From: Candidatus Hydrogenedens terephthalaticus JGI OTU-1 | GTDB lineage: Bacteria; Hydrogenedentota; Hydrogenedentia; Hydrogenedentales; Hydrogenedentaceae | Length of the DNA: 59,592 nt | Reading direction: 5' to 3' | NCBI GenBank assembly: GCA_000493945.1 | Contig: AWNW01000014.1 | Span: 1 to 59,592, forward strand | Shown here: in pieces, positions 34,842 to 44,599 of the stretch | Layout of the letters: every line of letters starts with the position of its first letter | Position numbering within the stretch: the stretch's first letter is position 1 | Translations under genes and position numbers: made by a program | Notes under the pieces: generated by a model | Seen by the model: the letters and a program-made list of their open reading frames with translations, nothing else | Database searches by the model: none | What the model was told of the DNA's origin: nothing

Positions 34842-37800
34842 ATGTATACAAAATGGCACAAACAAAACTTATCATTATTGGCTATTTATTTTCTTTGTGT
34901 GTATGGTTCTGTTTACGCTCAAAGTATTTCCATAAGCAATATCGTAGATTTGCAAAAAATAGGCAATGATCCTAATTATCCACTAAATGGGAACTATGTA
35001 TTAACCCGAGATATTGATGCTAACGAAACGATTAATTGGAACAGTGGAGCAGGATTTAAACCGATAGGTGATTACAACAATCCATTTACAGGGAGTTTTG
35101 ATGGGCAAAATTATGGAATTTACAATCTTTATATAAACAGACAATCGGAATACGCAGGTTTGTTTGGGACTGTATCGGGTGGAACTGTCCATAATGTAAT
35201 TTTGTTTGGTTGTAATATCGCAGGCTTTTTATATGCTGGGGGATTGGTTGGATTAAATATGGGCGGAGAAATAAGAGAGTGTGCAGTTTCCTCTTCAGGT
35301 ATTGAAGGGTTTGGGGATATAAACGATAGTGTAGGCGGACTGGTTGGGGGCAATTCCGGGCTTATAGAAAGATGTGTGGTTTCTAATTCGACAATTTATG
35401 ATGTTTATTCTCAATATGGGGTCGGCGGATTGGTAGGTTATAATTTGGGTGGAGTTATTTCAAATAGTTGTGTATATTCATCTTCATACATTACTTCAGT
35501 AACGGGTGCCTACGGTGTTGGTGGTCTGGTTGGAATATTCGAAAATTCAGAAAAAAGCACTGGGATTGTTACAAATTGTTATAGTAGTGCGGCTGTAGTA
35601 GGAACAATGTATACAGGTGGACTTATTGGATTTAATAATGGGGGAACTGTGACATCCAGTTATTGGGATACGAGTGTATCGGGTATGTTTTTTTCTGATG
35701 GGGGTATAGGGAAAACCACTGTGCAAATGAAGCAACGGGCAACATATACAGGTTGGGATTTTACTAATGTTTGGAGTATAGAAGAGGGAACGGATTATCC
35801 ATATTTGAGATGGGTTATAAACATACAACATCCCGTTGAAGTTCCGAGTTTGTTAGGGATGACAGAGGCAAATGCTGTTAGTATTTTAAATGGCTTGGGG
35901 TTGGTTGTAGATGTTTTTTACGATTGTAATGATATATATCCAGCGGGAATCGTTATGGACCAATACCCTGGAGCAGGGTCATCGGTTGAGGCGAATAGCA
36001 CCGTTACCATTATTGTATCCACAGGTCTATGTCTGATTCCTTTACCCAATGTTGAAGGAATGAATGAGACCGATGCTATTAATTTACTCCGTTCATCTGG
36101 GTTTACGGGTGAAATAACTACTCGTTATGATTGCAATGATTTAGTTCCTGCTGGAACAGTGATAAGTCAAGACCCAATGCCGGGCTCAACTGAAATGCCC
36201 GAAGCAAATATTTATTTATACATTTCACGAGGTCCCTGTTCTATAACGCTACCTGATGTTGTTGGAATGAATGAGACAACTGCCGTAAACACCATCCAGT
36301 CCCTTAATCTTCTTGCTAATGTTTTATACCGTTGTGATGACACTATTCCTGAGGGGATTGTTATCGAACAGGAACCCTTTGCTGGAAATGTAGTGCAGAT
36401 AGATAACACAGTATATATTGTTGTCTCGACAGGACCCTGTGTTTATGTTACCTTACCAAATGTTATAGGGATGACAGAAGCCAATGCAGTAACTACCTTA
36501 GAGGGGATGGGCTTCCATGTAATTGTAGATTATGATTGTAGTGAAGGAATTTACCCCGCTGGCACAGTTATGGGACAATCACCGGAAGGGGGTGCACAGG
36601 TTATACAGAATAGCGAGGTATATTTAACTGTTTCTGCAGGACCCTGTCCAACTATTGAGATAGACAGTATTGAAGAATTGCAAAAAATTGGAAACGACCC
36701 GAATTATCCACTATTTGGCAGATATATTTTAACTCAAGATATATACGCAGATCATACTGCCAACTGGAATAATGGGAAAGGTTTCAAACCCATAGGCTCA
36801 TGGGAAAAGCCATTTAGAGGCGTATTCAATGGACAAAACTATATTATTTTTGGACTTCATATAGATAATTCAGAAGCGGATTACACGGGCTTGTTTGGTA
36901 TTGTAACATCTCCCGGAAAAATTCAAAACTTAATACTTGCTGAATGCGTTATTATAGGTTATTATTTTGTGGGTGCAATTGCAGGTGTCGTTGTTGATAG
37001 CGATTGTGAAATTGTGGAATGTGGTGTCGCCAACTGTTATATTTCGGGTATAAGTAAAGATGATAGTATCGGCGGAATTGCCGGTGGTAGTAGAGGGAAA
37101 TTGTTAAGGTGTTTCGCAGGGGATATGTTCGTGTATGGGGAAACAGCCGATTACGGAGTAGGCGGATTTATTGGGCTAAATTACGGTGGCAATATAACAG
37201 ATAGTTGTGTTTACGGGTCTTTCGTTGGAGGTAATTCTTTCATCGGTGGATTGGTTGGGTATCAAATGAATGTTGAGAAATCCTTTGATACAAATATTCA
37301 GAATTGTTATAGCAGTGCCAATATTGCGGGCAAGTTATATGTCGGTGGATTGGTTGGATACAATGAGGGGGGCACGGTAGTTTCCAGTTATTGGGATGTG
37401 CAGTCCTCCGGCACTTCGTTTTCCGATGGTGGAATTGGGAAAAATACATTAGAAATGTATCGTCAGGAAACCTATACTGGTTGGGACTTTGAAAATACTT
37501 GGGTTGCTAATGAAGGGACGGATTATCCATTCCTCAAGTGGCTTGTAGACCTTTCGGGTGAAGGAGAAGGAAGCGATGAGGGGGAAGTTCTCGTAACTAT
37601 CCCGAGTGTGGTCGGTATGACAGAACAACAAGCAATAAATGCTATGGAGAATGCAGGTCTGAACAAAGTTCGGACGACTTATGGTTGTAATAATACGGTT
37701 GCAGAAGGGAATGTAATAGCACAAACTCCGCCGGCTGGAGAAGTAATCTCTTCACAGGCCTATGTTCGTTTGACGGTATCCAGCGGACTATGTCCCGGTG

Positions 37801-40031
37801 TATTAGTTCCGGATGTTGTGGGAAGAAGCGAACAGCAGGCAAAAGATGTGATACAGACAGCGGATTTGAATGTTAAAGTGGAACGGGAATGTAACAACTA
37901 TGTCGCCGTGGGAGAGGTAATACGCCAATCGCCGATTGCCTATAGCGGGGTGAACCGAGGTTCTGAAGTTACGATTTGGGTATCAACAGGACAATGTTCC
38001 GGAACCACATATATAACAGTGCCTAATGTCATTGGACAGAACGCTACTTCTGCAATAGGTCAAATTCAATCCGCGGGTTTATCAGCTCGCACAGTAATGC
38101 AGTATAGCGATACGATCCCTCAGAATGTTGTAATGGGACAATCTCCCGTCGGTGGAAGTTCGGTATTAAACGGAACAACGATAGAATTAATTGTAAGTAA
38201 TGGTCCTGACCCTGCTGGAGCAAAGATTGAGACACCACGGGGATTACAAACTTTTTCAGGGATAGACCATGTTTATCTTGTCTGGGAACCCAATGTGGAA
38301 CGAAACCTCGCAGGATACCGATTAGAACGAAGTGAAACACGAAACGGACCATGGACTGCTGTCTCTGAAAATATCATCACAAGCACCAATTACACAGACA
38401 ACACCGTAGATACCTCTCGGGCGTGGTTTTATCGTTTAATCGCTATCGGAACTAATGGGCAACAAAGTGACCCAACGGAGCCTGTTAAGGCGGAACCAGG
38501 TAAATTGCGTGTATGGATACCCATAATTGACTGGTTGCCCGAAGGAACTGGAGATACAATTCAGGTGCCGATAAATATAAATAGTGCACGGGGATTGGAA
38601 CCCTATACTATTGATATTAATGTGAGTTACAACCATACAATACTTGAACTGGTAGAGGTTCAGAAGACAGTTGTAACACGGAATTTGGAGGTCGTTTCGG
38701 ATACTCGCACTCAGGGCGTTATAAAATTCCATGCAGGACCCAGAGTGGATAATGAAAAGAAAGTGCTTTACGGTGAGGGGCACCTTTTTGATATGGTCTT
38801 TCGGGTGCGGCAGAATACAGCCGCAGGAACTTGTGTTCAGAATACAAACCTGACCCTACAAAGGGTTCTTATTAAGGACACCAATCAGAAGGAATTGCCT
38901 GTAGAATTAGTTCATGGACAACTCAATGTATTAGAAGAAAATCCCAACAACGATTGTATTAATAGTCGTTGTATCTATGGAGATATGGATACCGATGGGT
39001 ATATAGGTATGTCGGATACTATTGTATTCCTGCGTAAGATTGTGCGTAGGGCAGGAATTGTGGATTTAGAATGTGATAAACAGCGGGGTGATTTTAATGG
39101 AGATGGGATTTTAGATTGTGCAGATGTGTCGTTGCTATTGCGTAAATTGGCAGGACTTCCTATCAATCCGAGTTCGACCCCGATCGGTGGTAAGGCTTTG
39201 TTAGAAGTGCAAAACAATCGAACAGTGGAAATTGTTTTAGATAATCAAACGCCAGATATAAACAATGAATATCGCATGGGTATAGAATTGAGTTCCTTGT
39301 TAGGCATTGCGGGTATGGATTTGTTATTAACCTACGATGAAGGTATAAGTTTCTCCGGTTTAAGTTTGCCAACTGTTGCCAGCAACTTTAAGAAAGATAC
39401 GGAAGTCGGTGAGGGCTATTTGAAAATTTCGATAAGCAGCGAAAAACCAATTACAAAAAATGAAAAGGGTCGAATCTTACAAATACAATTTAAACCTACA
39501 ACAATGACAACAAAGAAAATTAACATTCAGATACGCGAAGTAAAAATAAAAGGCGAATTTGGTGACGACCTGAGTTGGTATGGAGAAATTAATACAAAAG
39601 GTGCCTCTATTACCATAATCGGTGCGGAGCAATTCTTAAACGACCTGAAAACAAAATTTGATTTAGTAGATACAAATAAGGATGGAAAGATTTCCTATGT
39701 AGAAGCAGTGGCTCAATATCCCACACTTACCCGAGATACCTTTGACAGTGCCGATACCAATAAAGATGGATATATTGATAAAACAGAAGCAGGAGTGGTA
39801 GTTAATGAAGGAACACTCGAAGGAACTCAAGAAGGCAGTCAAGAAGGGACATCGGAAGGGAGCATTGAGGGAACTCAAGAAGGTGAAGGACAAAATCAAA
39901 ATGAGGGTTGTGGATGTAATCGCAAATCAACAGGTGGAGATATTTGGCTGAAATATCTTTTGGATTTTATTTTGGTAGGTATGTTAATGCTGGCTATGGG
40001 TGGTATGCAAAGGAGAAGGTCGAAATTATAA
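34842..40031 (+). CDS. Large surface protein: GLUG blocks, PASTA repeats, Fn3, cohesin-like, dockerin, EF-hand, EG-CGC anchor
   Basis: 1729 residues with a signal peptide. Approximate domains: GLUG-type beta repeats 28-325 (GGLVGYNLGG, GGLIGFNNGG), four PASTA domains 332-603, a second GLUG block 605-905 that duplicates the first, three PASTA domains 916-1125, an Fn3-like domain 1130-1215, a cohesin-like domain 1220-1360, a dockerin (DMDTDGYIGMSDTIVFLRK and DFNGDGILDCADVSLLLRK) 1378-1440, a second cohesin-like domain to about 1590, two EF-hands (DTNKDGKIS, DTNKDGYID) 1608-1652, EG repeats, then CGCNRK, a membrane segment and RRRSKL. Probably exported, Ca2+-binding and anchored at the cell surface; adhesion or scaffold role is inference. 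Six of seven PASTA domains carry a Cys pair. Confidence 0.88.
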   Translation: MYTKWHKQNLSLLAIYFLCVYGSVYAQSISISNIVDLQKIGNDPNYPLNGNYVLTRDIDANETINWNSGAGFKPIGDYNNPFTGSFDGQNYGIYNLYINRQSEYAGLFGTVSGGTVHNVILFGCNIAGFLYAGGLVGLNMGGEIRECAVSSSGIEGFGDINDSVGGLVGGNSGLIERCVVSNSTIYDVYSQYGVGGLVGYNLGGVISNSCVYSSSYITSVTGAYGVGGLVGIFENSEKSTGIVTNCYSSAAVVGTMYTGGLIGFNNGGTVTSSYWDTSVSGMFFSDGGIGKTTVQMKQRATYTGWDFTNVWSIEEGTDYPYLRWVINIQHPVEVPSLLGMTEANAVSILNGLGLVVDVFYDCNDIYPAGIVMDQYPGAGSSVEANSTVTIIVSTGLCLIPLPNVEGMNETDAINLLRSSGFTGEITTRYDCNDLVPAGTVISQDPMPGSTEMPEANIYLYISRGPCSITLPDVVGMNETTAVNTIQSLNLLANVLYRCDDTIPEGIVIEQEPFAGNVVQIDNTVYIVVSTGPCVYVTLPNVIGMTEANAVTTLEGMGFHVIVDYDCSEGIYPAGTVMGQSPEGGAQVIQNSEVYLTVSAGPCPTIEIDSIEELQKIGNDPNYPLFGRYILTQDIYADHTANWNNGKGFKPIGSWEKPFRGVFNGQNYIIFGLHIDNSEADYTGLFGIVTSPGKIQNLILAECVIIGYYFVGAIAGVVVDSDCEIVECGVANCYISGISKDDSIGGIAGGSRGKLLRCFAGDMFVYGETADYGVGGFIGLNYGGNITDSCVYGSFVGGNSFIGGLVGYQMNVEKSFDTNIQNCYSSANIAGKLYVGGLVGYNEGGTVVSSYWDVQSSGTSFSDGGIGKNTLEMYRQETYTGWDFENTWVANEGTDYPFLKWLVDLSGEGEGSDEGEVLVTIPSVVGMTEQQAINAMENAGLNKVRTTYGCNNTVAEGNVIAQTPPAGEVISSQAYVRLTVSSGLCPGVLVPDVVGRSEQQAKDVIQTADLNVKVERECNNYVAVGEVIRQSPIAYSGVNRGSEVTIWVSTGQCSGTTYITVPNVIGQNATSAIGQIQSAGLSARTVMQYSDTIPQNVVMGQSPVGGSSVLNGTTIELIVSNGPDPAGAKIETPRGLQTFSGIDHVYLVWEPNVERNLAGYRLERSETRNGPWTAVSENIITSTNYTDNTVDTSRAWFYRLIAIGTNGQQSDPTEPVKAEPGKLRVWIPIIDWLPEGTGDTIQVPININSARGLEPYTIDINVSYNHTILELVEVQKTVVTRNLEVVSDTRTQGVIKFHAGPRVDNEKKVLYGEGHLFDMVFRVRQNTAAGTCVQNTNLTLQRVLIKDTNQKELPVELVHGQLNVLEENPNNDCINSRCIYGDMDTDGYIGMSDTIVFLRKIVRRAGIVDLECDKQRGDFNGDGILDCADVSLLLRKLAGLPINPSSTPIGGKALLEVQNNRTVEIVLDNQTPDINNEYRMGIELSSLLGIAGMDLLLTYDEGISFSGLSLPTVASNFKKDTEVGEGYLKISISSEKPITKNEKGRILQIQFKPTTMTTKKINIQIREVKIKGEFGDDLSWYGEINTKGASITIIGAEQFLNDLKTKFDLVDTNKDGKISYVEAVAQYPTLTRDTFDSADTNKDGYIDKTEAGVVVNEGTLEGTQEGSQEGTSEGSIEGTQEGEGQNQNEGCGCNRKSTGGDIWLKYLLDFILVGMLMLAMGGMQRRRSKL

Positions 40032-40035
40032 AACT

Positions 40036-42294
40036 TCAAGATATTAGACGGCTAACCTTACCATAAGTTGCATCCATGTAAATAAAATCCCCTGTAGTAA
40101 GTTTCTGTGTAATTTCAGGTAGATTTGCAATCATAGGGATATTCATCTCCCGAGCAATAATTGCAGGGTGCGACAACTCACTACCTCGTTCTAATAGAAC
40201 GCCGTCCCAGTATTGCAGACACCATGTCTGTCCGGGATTTAAACAGGGTGTTACGAGAATGCGAGGATGGGAGATATTAAATGGAAGCGAAGTGGGATTA
40301 TCGGTCACATAAACAGTTCCCTTTACCCTGCCTCCCGATACACCCCAGCCTAACCATGTATCGCCGACCTCTTCTGAAATGGAGGAAGCAGAACCCCCTT
40401 CATTGATAAAGGATGGTTTTGGAAACACATGCTCAACGCACCATTGATGTTGGCGTCCCAAAACATCTTTTAAATTGATAGCCTTACCTTCTATAAGTGC
40501 TTCTGTCAATTCCTGCCAGTTTATAAACCAGACCTGATTTATCTCTGTCAGAATACCCTTTTCTACCAATCGTCTGCCTGCGTCCTTTAATAATTTTTTC
40601 TGGATATTTAAAATTTTTTCCCATTCAAATCGTTGCTCCTCCCGCAGATGTATGAACTTGGCGACAATACGATATAAGAGACCTGCTTTGTTCCTCGGTT
40701 GCAATTTTGTTGGAGAAAAATCCTTTTTCTCTTCCAATAATTGCATTTCAAACAATTCATTCTGTTCTTCACCGGAAAGCCATTCTTCCCAACGAGGGGA
40801 TATAAAATCAAGACTTTCTGTTCGGTGCGAATATTCTGTGCGAAGAAGGGACAGTAATTTTAGGTCTCGGGTAGATAAGTATGATGTTAATATATTATTT
40901 GCCCATGTCGTAACGGACGGATACCGTCTTTCCTTACCGCGAACAATATACTTTCCACCCAAACGATATACATAACTTGACCAGAGTATTGCCCAGCGAT
41001 GTATTTCCAAAAATTCTTCGGATAATCCCTGCCATTGTTCCCATTGAGTTAGCCATTCCGCTGTTGTAAGTTTTGACAATTCCGCCTCGTTCCATAAACT
41101 TAATTTCTCTGATAATTTCTTCTTCCATTGTTCCCAGCGACATAATACAAAAATAGCATCGCGCCAGTGTTTTAACAGGGAACGAAAAGCATCCAGCCAG
41201 AAATGTATTCCCAGTAGTTTCATCTGTTTGGGGGGGCAATCGCAGTTATCAGGAAATAACAATTTCAAATCGGATGACAGCCACCATTTAGGACAACCTT
41301 CCAGCAAATCAAAATAAGCCCGATGCGGAATATATACCTGTCCACCGAAATAAAAAGGCTCAATGGTTGCGGTTTTACCACGCATGTTCATGCCTTCTAT
41401 GATTGCTTTGCGGAAAATTAGCGGGATAAGTGTCGTTTGCGTAATGGGTGTAATCGGTTCGATAAATCTCTGGTCAAAAAACCAGCAGGTAGTGCATTCT
41501 TTGGGGTATAAATTCAGCGAAGGATTTACTTTCGTAATGGGACGAACCTGCAAAAACCATACTTTTTCACCGTCCCATGTCCATTCCATATCCACCGCCG
41601 TGCGATAGTCCCATTCCATCTTTATTAAACCATTAGATAACTCTGCTAATAATTCTTCGGGTAGTGATTGGGGTCCATTGTGTCCTTCCTGAAAATCTAC
41701 TATTTCTGCTGTGGAAGGTCGGAACAGAAGCCTTGTGGGTTGTATTTCTCCATCAACCAGCAACTTGTTTTCACCTATTACCATTTCGCAATATCCTTGT
41801 TGATGATTGGCATTCATAGGCTTTGTAGAGAAACATACACCGGATATTTTCCCAACGATAAACTCTTGGAGAATAATGGCAATGCCATGGGGACCTATAG
41901 ATATTTTTTCCCCTTCCTTTTCTATTGTTGAAACATAATGTTCTGCTATCTTATCCAGTGTCGGAGTAAGTTCATCTATATTTGTTATAACCTCTGTTAA
42001 GAACTTACCCGCAAAAGAATGGTAACGATTATCCTCCTCACACGCGGAAGAACGGATTACTATTTTTTTACTTGTGGAGTAAGTCAATATTTCCTGACAT
42101 CGTGCTATTATTGTATCCCGAAAATCTCTATCCGTATTCCAGATCCTATACTTTACTCCTTCTGTACTGATTATTCCAAAAAAAGGTGCATTTAACCCCT
42201 GTTTTTTTAGTCGAACCAAACCCCATCCCTTCCCGCCAATTTCTGAACGGGAAGATTTTAATAAAACCTCATCATCAATCAAAAAGAAATGCAT
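40036..42294 (-). CDS. PEP/pyruvate-binding, PEP-utilising enzyme (PpsA/Rph-like)
   Basis: 752 residues. N-terminal ATP-grasp (PPDK_N) domain: EIGGKGWGLVRLKKQGLNAP, IVIRSSACEEDNRYHSFAGKF, GIAIILQEFIVGKISGVCFSTKP, and MEWTWDGEKVWFLQVRPIT. C-terminal phosphohistidine domain: LVTPCLNPGQTWCL, LLERGSELSHPAIIAREMNIPMI, where the His is the phospho-carrier. The middle about 330 residues are helical. The layout equals rifampin phosphotransferase and diverged PEP synthases; no separate PEP-binding TIM barrel is visible, so the acceptor is unknown. Its stop lies 4 bp from the convergent surface-protein stop. Confidence 0.85.
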   Translation of the reverse strand: MHFFLIDDEVLLKSSRSEIGGKGWGLVRLKKQGLNAPFFGIISTEGVKYRIWNTDRDFRDTIIARCQEILTYSTSKKIVIRSSACEEDNRYHSFAGKFLTEVITNIDELTPTLDKIAEHYVSTIEKEGEKISIGPHGIAIILQEFIVGKISGVCFSTKPMNANHQQGYCEMVIGENKLLVDGEIQPTRLLFRPSTAEIVDFQEGHNGPQSLPEELLAELSNGLIKMEWDYRTAVDMEWTWDGEKVWFLQVRPITKVNPSLNLYPKECTTCWFFDQRFIEPITPITQTTLIPLIFRKAIIEGMNMRGKTATIEPFYFGGQVYIPHRAYFDLLEGCPKWWLSSDLKLLFPDNCDCPPKQMKLLGIHFWLDAFRSLLKHWRDAIFVLCRWEQWKKKLSEKLSLWNEAELSKLTTAEWLTQWEQWQGLSEEFLEIHRWAILWSSYVYRLGGKYIVRGKERRYPSVTTWANNILTSYLSTRDLKLLSLLRTEYSHRTESLDFISPRWEEWLSGEEQNELFEMQLLEEKKDFSPTKLQPRNKAGLLYRIVAKFIHLREEQRFEWEKILNIQKKLLKDAGRRLVEKGILTEINQVWFINWQELTEALIEGKAINLKDVLGRQHQWCVEHVFPKPSFINEGGSASSISEEVGDTWLGWGVSGGRVKGTVYVTDNPTSLPFNISHPRILVTPCLNPGQTWCLQYWDGVLLERGSELSHPAIIAREMNIPMIANLPEITQKLTTGDFIYMDATYGKVSRLIS

Positions 42295-42408
42295 AGAACA
42301 GAACTATCCTTCTCTCATATAAAACCAAAGGAGATAGGAATAAATCAAAGTTTATTTTATGAATTTAATAAGGGTAATTGAAAACTTGTTGCTTCGTAAT
42401 AATTACAC

Positions 42409-43086
42409 CTATCCCTTTTTAATATTCATTTCTTTTTCTTTATACGACAGGATTTTTTCCCTTAACTGTATCACAGATTGCTGGATATTATCCGCTTCGG
42501 TTACTGCGGTTACGACAGCGATATGCCTTGCCCCGCATTTTAGCACCTCATCAATATTTTCTAATTTAATCCCACCCATACAGGTGAAAGGGATATTCAA
42601 ATAGGGCGATATTTTTCCCAACGCATCTACGCCTAAGGGAGAAACCGAAGTTGTCTTTGTCTGCGTGGGGAAAAGAGGACCTATATTTACATAACTTGCC
42701 CCTTCTTCCTGTGCTTTCAAAGCCTGTTCCAGATTGTGAGTAGAAGCCCCGATAATCAGGTTCGGTGCTATTTTTCGTGCTTCATGTATGGGCAAATCGT
42801 TCTGTCCTAAGTGAACACCATCGGCATCTACTATGAAAGCGAGGTCAATGCGGTCATCTATGATAAGTAAGGCACCATAGTCATGAGTGATTTTACGGAA
42901 TTGAACCGCTTTGTTATATTTCATTCTGTCATCGCCATCTTTTTCACGAAATTGCACCAATCGCACACCTGCTTTCAGGCATTCTTCTAATACAAATTCC
43001 GAAGGTCTTCCCTTACACATTTTTTCTGTGATAACCACATACAAATCCGTCTGGTGAAATTTTTTAATACGCTCATCATGGGTCAT
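42409..43086 (-). CDS. thiE: Thiamine-phosphate synthase
   Basis: ThiE joins HMP-PP and thiazole phosphate to thiamine phosphate. The 225-residue TIM barrel has DLYVVITEK, RLVQFREKDGD, LLIIDDRIDLAFIVDADGVHLGQNDLP, GASTHNLEQAL, YVNIGPLFPTQTKTTSVSPLG and CMGGIKLENIDEVLKCGARHIAVVTAV. Length is normal. Two base pairs after thiS, so co-transcribed. No TPP riboswitch is seen upstream of the pair. Confidence 0.96.
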   Translation of the reverse strand: MTHDERIKKFHQTDLYVVITEKMCKGRPSEFVLEECLKAGVRLVQFREKDGDDRMKYNKAVQFRKITHDYGALLIIDDRIDLAFIVDADGVHLGQNDLPIHEARKIAPNLIIGASTHNLEQALKAQEEGASYVNIGPLFPTQTKTTSVSPLGVDALGKISPYLNIPFTCMGGIKLENIDEVLKCGARHIAVVTAVTEADNIQQSVIQLREKILSYKEKEMNIKKG

Positions 43087-43088
43087 AA

Positions 43089-43292
43089 TTATCCACCCCC
43101 AACAATACGAACCAATTCTATACGGTCACCATCATGCAAGATTGTTTCTGCAAAATGTGTATGTTCTACAATTTCATCATTTACGACAACAACCATCGTT
43201 TTCCCATCTAAACTCATTTCCTTCAACAGAAGTTCTATAGAAGAATTCTCTAAAATCTGTTTCTCTTCATCATTTACAATAACCTTAATCAT
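43089..43292 (-). CDS. thiS: Sulfur carrier protein ThiS
   Basis: 67 residues, beta-grasp fold, ending RIVGGG with the Gly-Gly tail that is thiocarboxylated for thiazole synthesis. The frame runs up to 43322, but the ATG at 43292 has GAAGGAGA eight bases upstream and gives the family length. It pairs with thiE; thiG, thiF and thiH are not in the window. Confidence 0.9.
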   Translation of the reverse strand: MIKVIVNDEEKQILENSSIELLLKEMSLDGKTMVVVVNDEIVEHTHFAETILHDGDRIELVRIVGGG

Positions 43293-43378
43293 AAACAGCA
43301 TCTCCTTCAAGTATCTGAACAACTTAATTATAGTAAAATAATAGATATATTTTAATCCTAAAACAAAAGGGTTTGTTT

Positions 43379-44476
43379 ATGCGGAAAAATATCTTAATTA
43401 TTATTATAACACTGTTTTTTTCTTTAGCATTTCCCGTATCCCTTGCGATTTCACAGGACAGTATATCGGATTCGCGTCGCAATGCAATAGTAACAGCGGT
43501 GGAAATGGCTGCACCCGCAGTAGTGACTATCAATGTGGTAGAATATCAAGCAGATGATTTAGACCCCTTCTTTGAGTTATTCGGTTTTCCTATACGCCGT
43601 CAGCAGGTTTCTTCAATCGGTAGCGGATTTATCTTCCATCAGGCGGGGTATATTTTGACCAATTACCATGTATTAGAAAATGCCAGTAAGATTACTTCAG
43701 TAACACTTTCAAGCGGTGAAAAATTAGATGTGGAATTTATCGGTGCTGACCCACGAACAGATATCGCTGTGTTAAAAGCAAATGGAAAGACCTTCCCCTA
43801 TATTCCCTTGGGCGACTCGGATAACCTGTATATTGGCGAATGGGTTATTGCTATAGGAAACCCCTTCGGCTCACTGATGAAAGACCCCCGTCCTACAGTT
43901 AGTGTAGGTGTTGTATCCGCCGTGCATCGTAAAGTAAGCAGAAATGCTTCCGGGGACACTCGACTATATCAAGACCTTATTCAAACCGATGCCGCAATAA
44001 ATCCCGGAAACAGTGGCGGACCTCTGGTTAACAGCAAAGGTGAAGTAATTGGAATTAATACCATGATTTTTTCTAAGACAGGAGGGTATCAAGGTTTAAG
44101 TTTCGCTATACCCATCAATCGTGCCCGTCGTGTCGCCGAAGAACTGATCAAATTTGGGAAACGCCGTGACCCCTGGTTTGGATTTAAGGCAGAATCTCTC
44201 GATTCTATTGACTCTCGACTTCTAAGAGAATTGGGCATTCAGGTGGATAAAGGGGTGTTTGTAACCCGAATATTAAAGGAAAGTCCTGCATATCAGGCAG
44301 GATTGCGTCCCGGTGATGTAATTATAGAGATAAACAAACAACCTGTCGAAGACCCGTTAGATGTTGATTTTATAAATTGGGATTTATTTATTGGTGACCC
44401 TGTAGAAATGAAAGTATTTCGAGAGGGCAAAATCCTGAATATGCAATTCACCGTCCGCGAAGTCGGCGGAAAATAA
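43379..44476 (+). CDS. HtrA/DegP-like periplasmic serine protease with one PDZ domain
   Basis: 365 residues with a signal peptide (LIIIITLFFSLAFPVSLA). Trypsin-like S1C triad: His in YILTNYHVLE, Asp in DPRTDIAVLK, Ser in INPGNSGGPLV. A single PDZ domain follows (VFVTRILKESPAYQAGLRPGDVIIEINKQPV). This is the DegS/DegQ-like single-PDZ form that degrades misfolded envelope proteins or triggers a stress response. A TTG at 43373 is in frame, but the ATG at 43379 follows AAAGGG and is preferred. It is divergent from thiS. Confidence 0.92.
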   Translation: MRKNILIIIITLFFSLAFPVSLAISQDSISDSRRNAIVTAVEMAAPAVVTINVVEYQADDLDPFFELFGFPIRRQQVSSIGSGFIFHQAGYILTNYHVLENASKITSVTLSSGEKLDVEFIGADPRTDIAVLKANGKTFPYIPLGDSDNLYIGEWVIAIGNPFGSLMKDPRPTVSVGVVSAVHRKVSRNASGDTRLYQDLIQTDAAINPGNSGGPLVNSKGEVIGINTMIFSKTGGYQGLSFAIPINRARRVAEELIKFGKRRDPWFGFKAESLDSIDSRLLRELGIQVDKGVFVTRILKESPAYQAGLRPGDVIIEINKQPVEDPLDVDFINWDLFIGDPVEMKVFREGKILNMQFTVREVGGK

Positions 44477-44599
44477 ACTTATGAAATAACCGCAACACTT
44501 TCTGTCCTATCTTTACGAACTTTCCAGACATTGAATATAACTTTCTTTAATCCGAAAACCATAGGATATATGTAACACATTTATACTTTCTTCTCGATC

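Noticed and set aside
43293..43378. TPP riboswitch before thiS
   Set aside because: The 86-bp region lacks the conserved thi-box sequence and is too short for the element plus a promoter.
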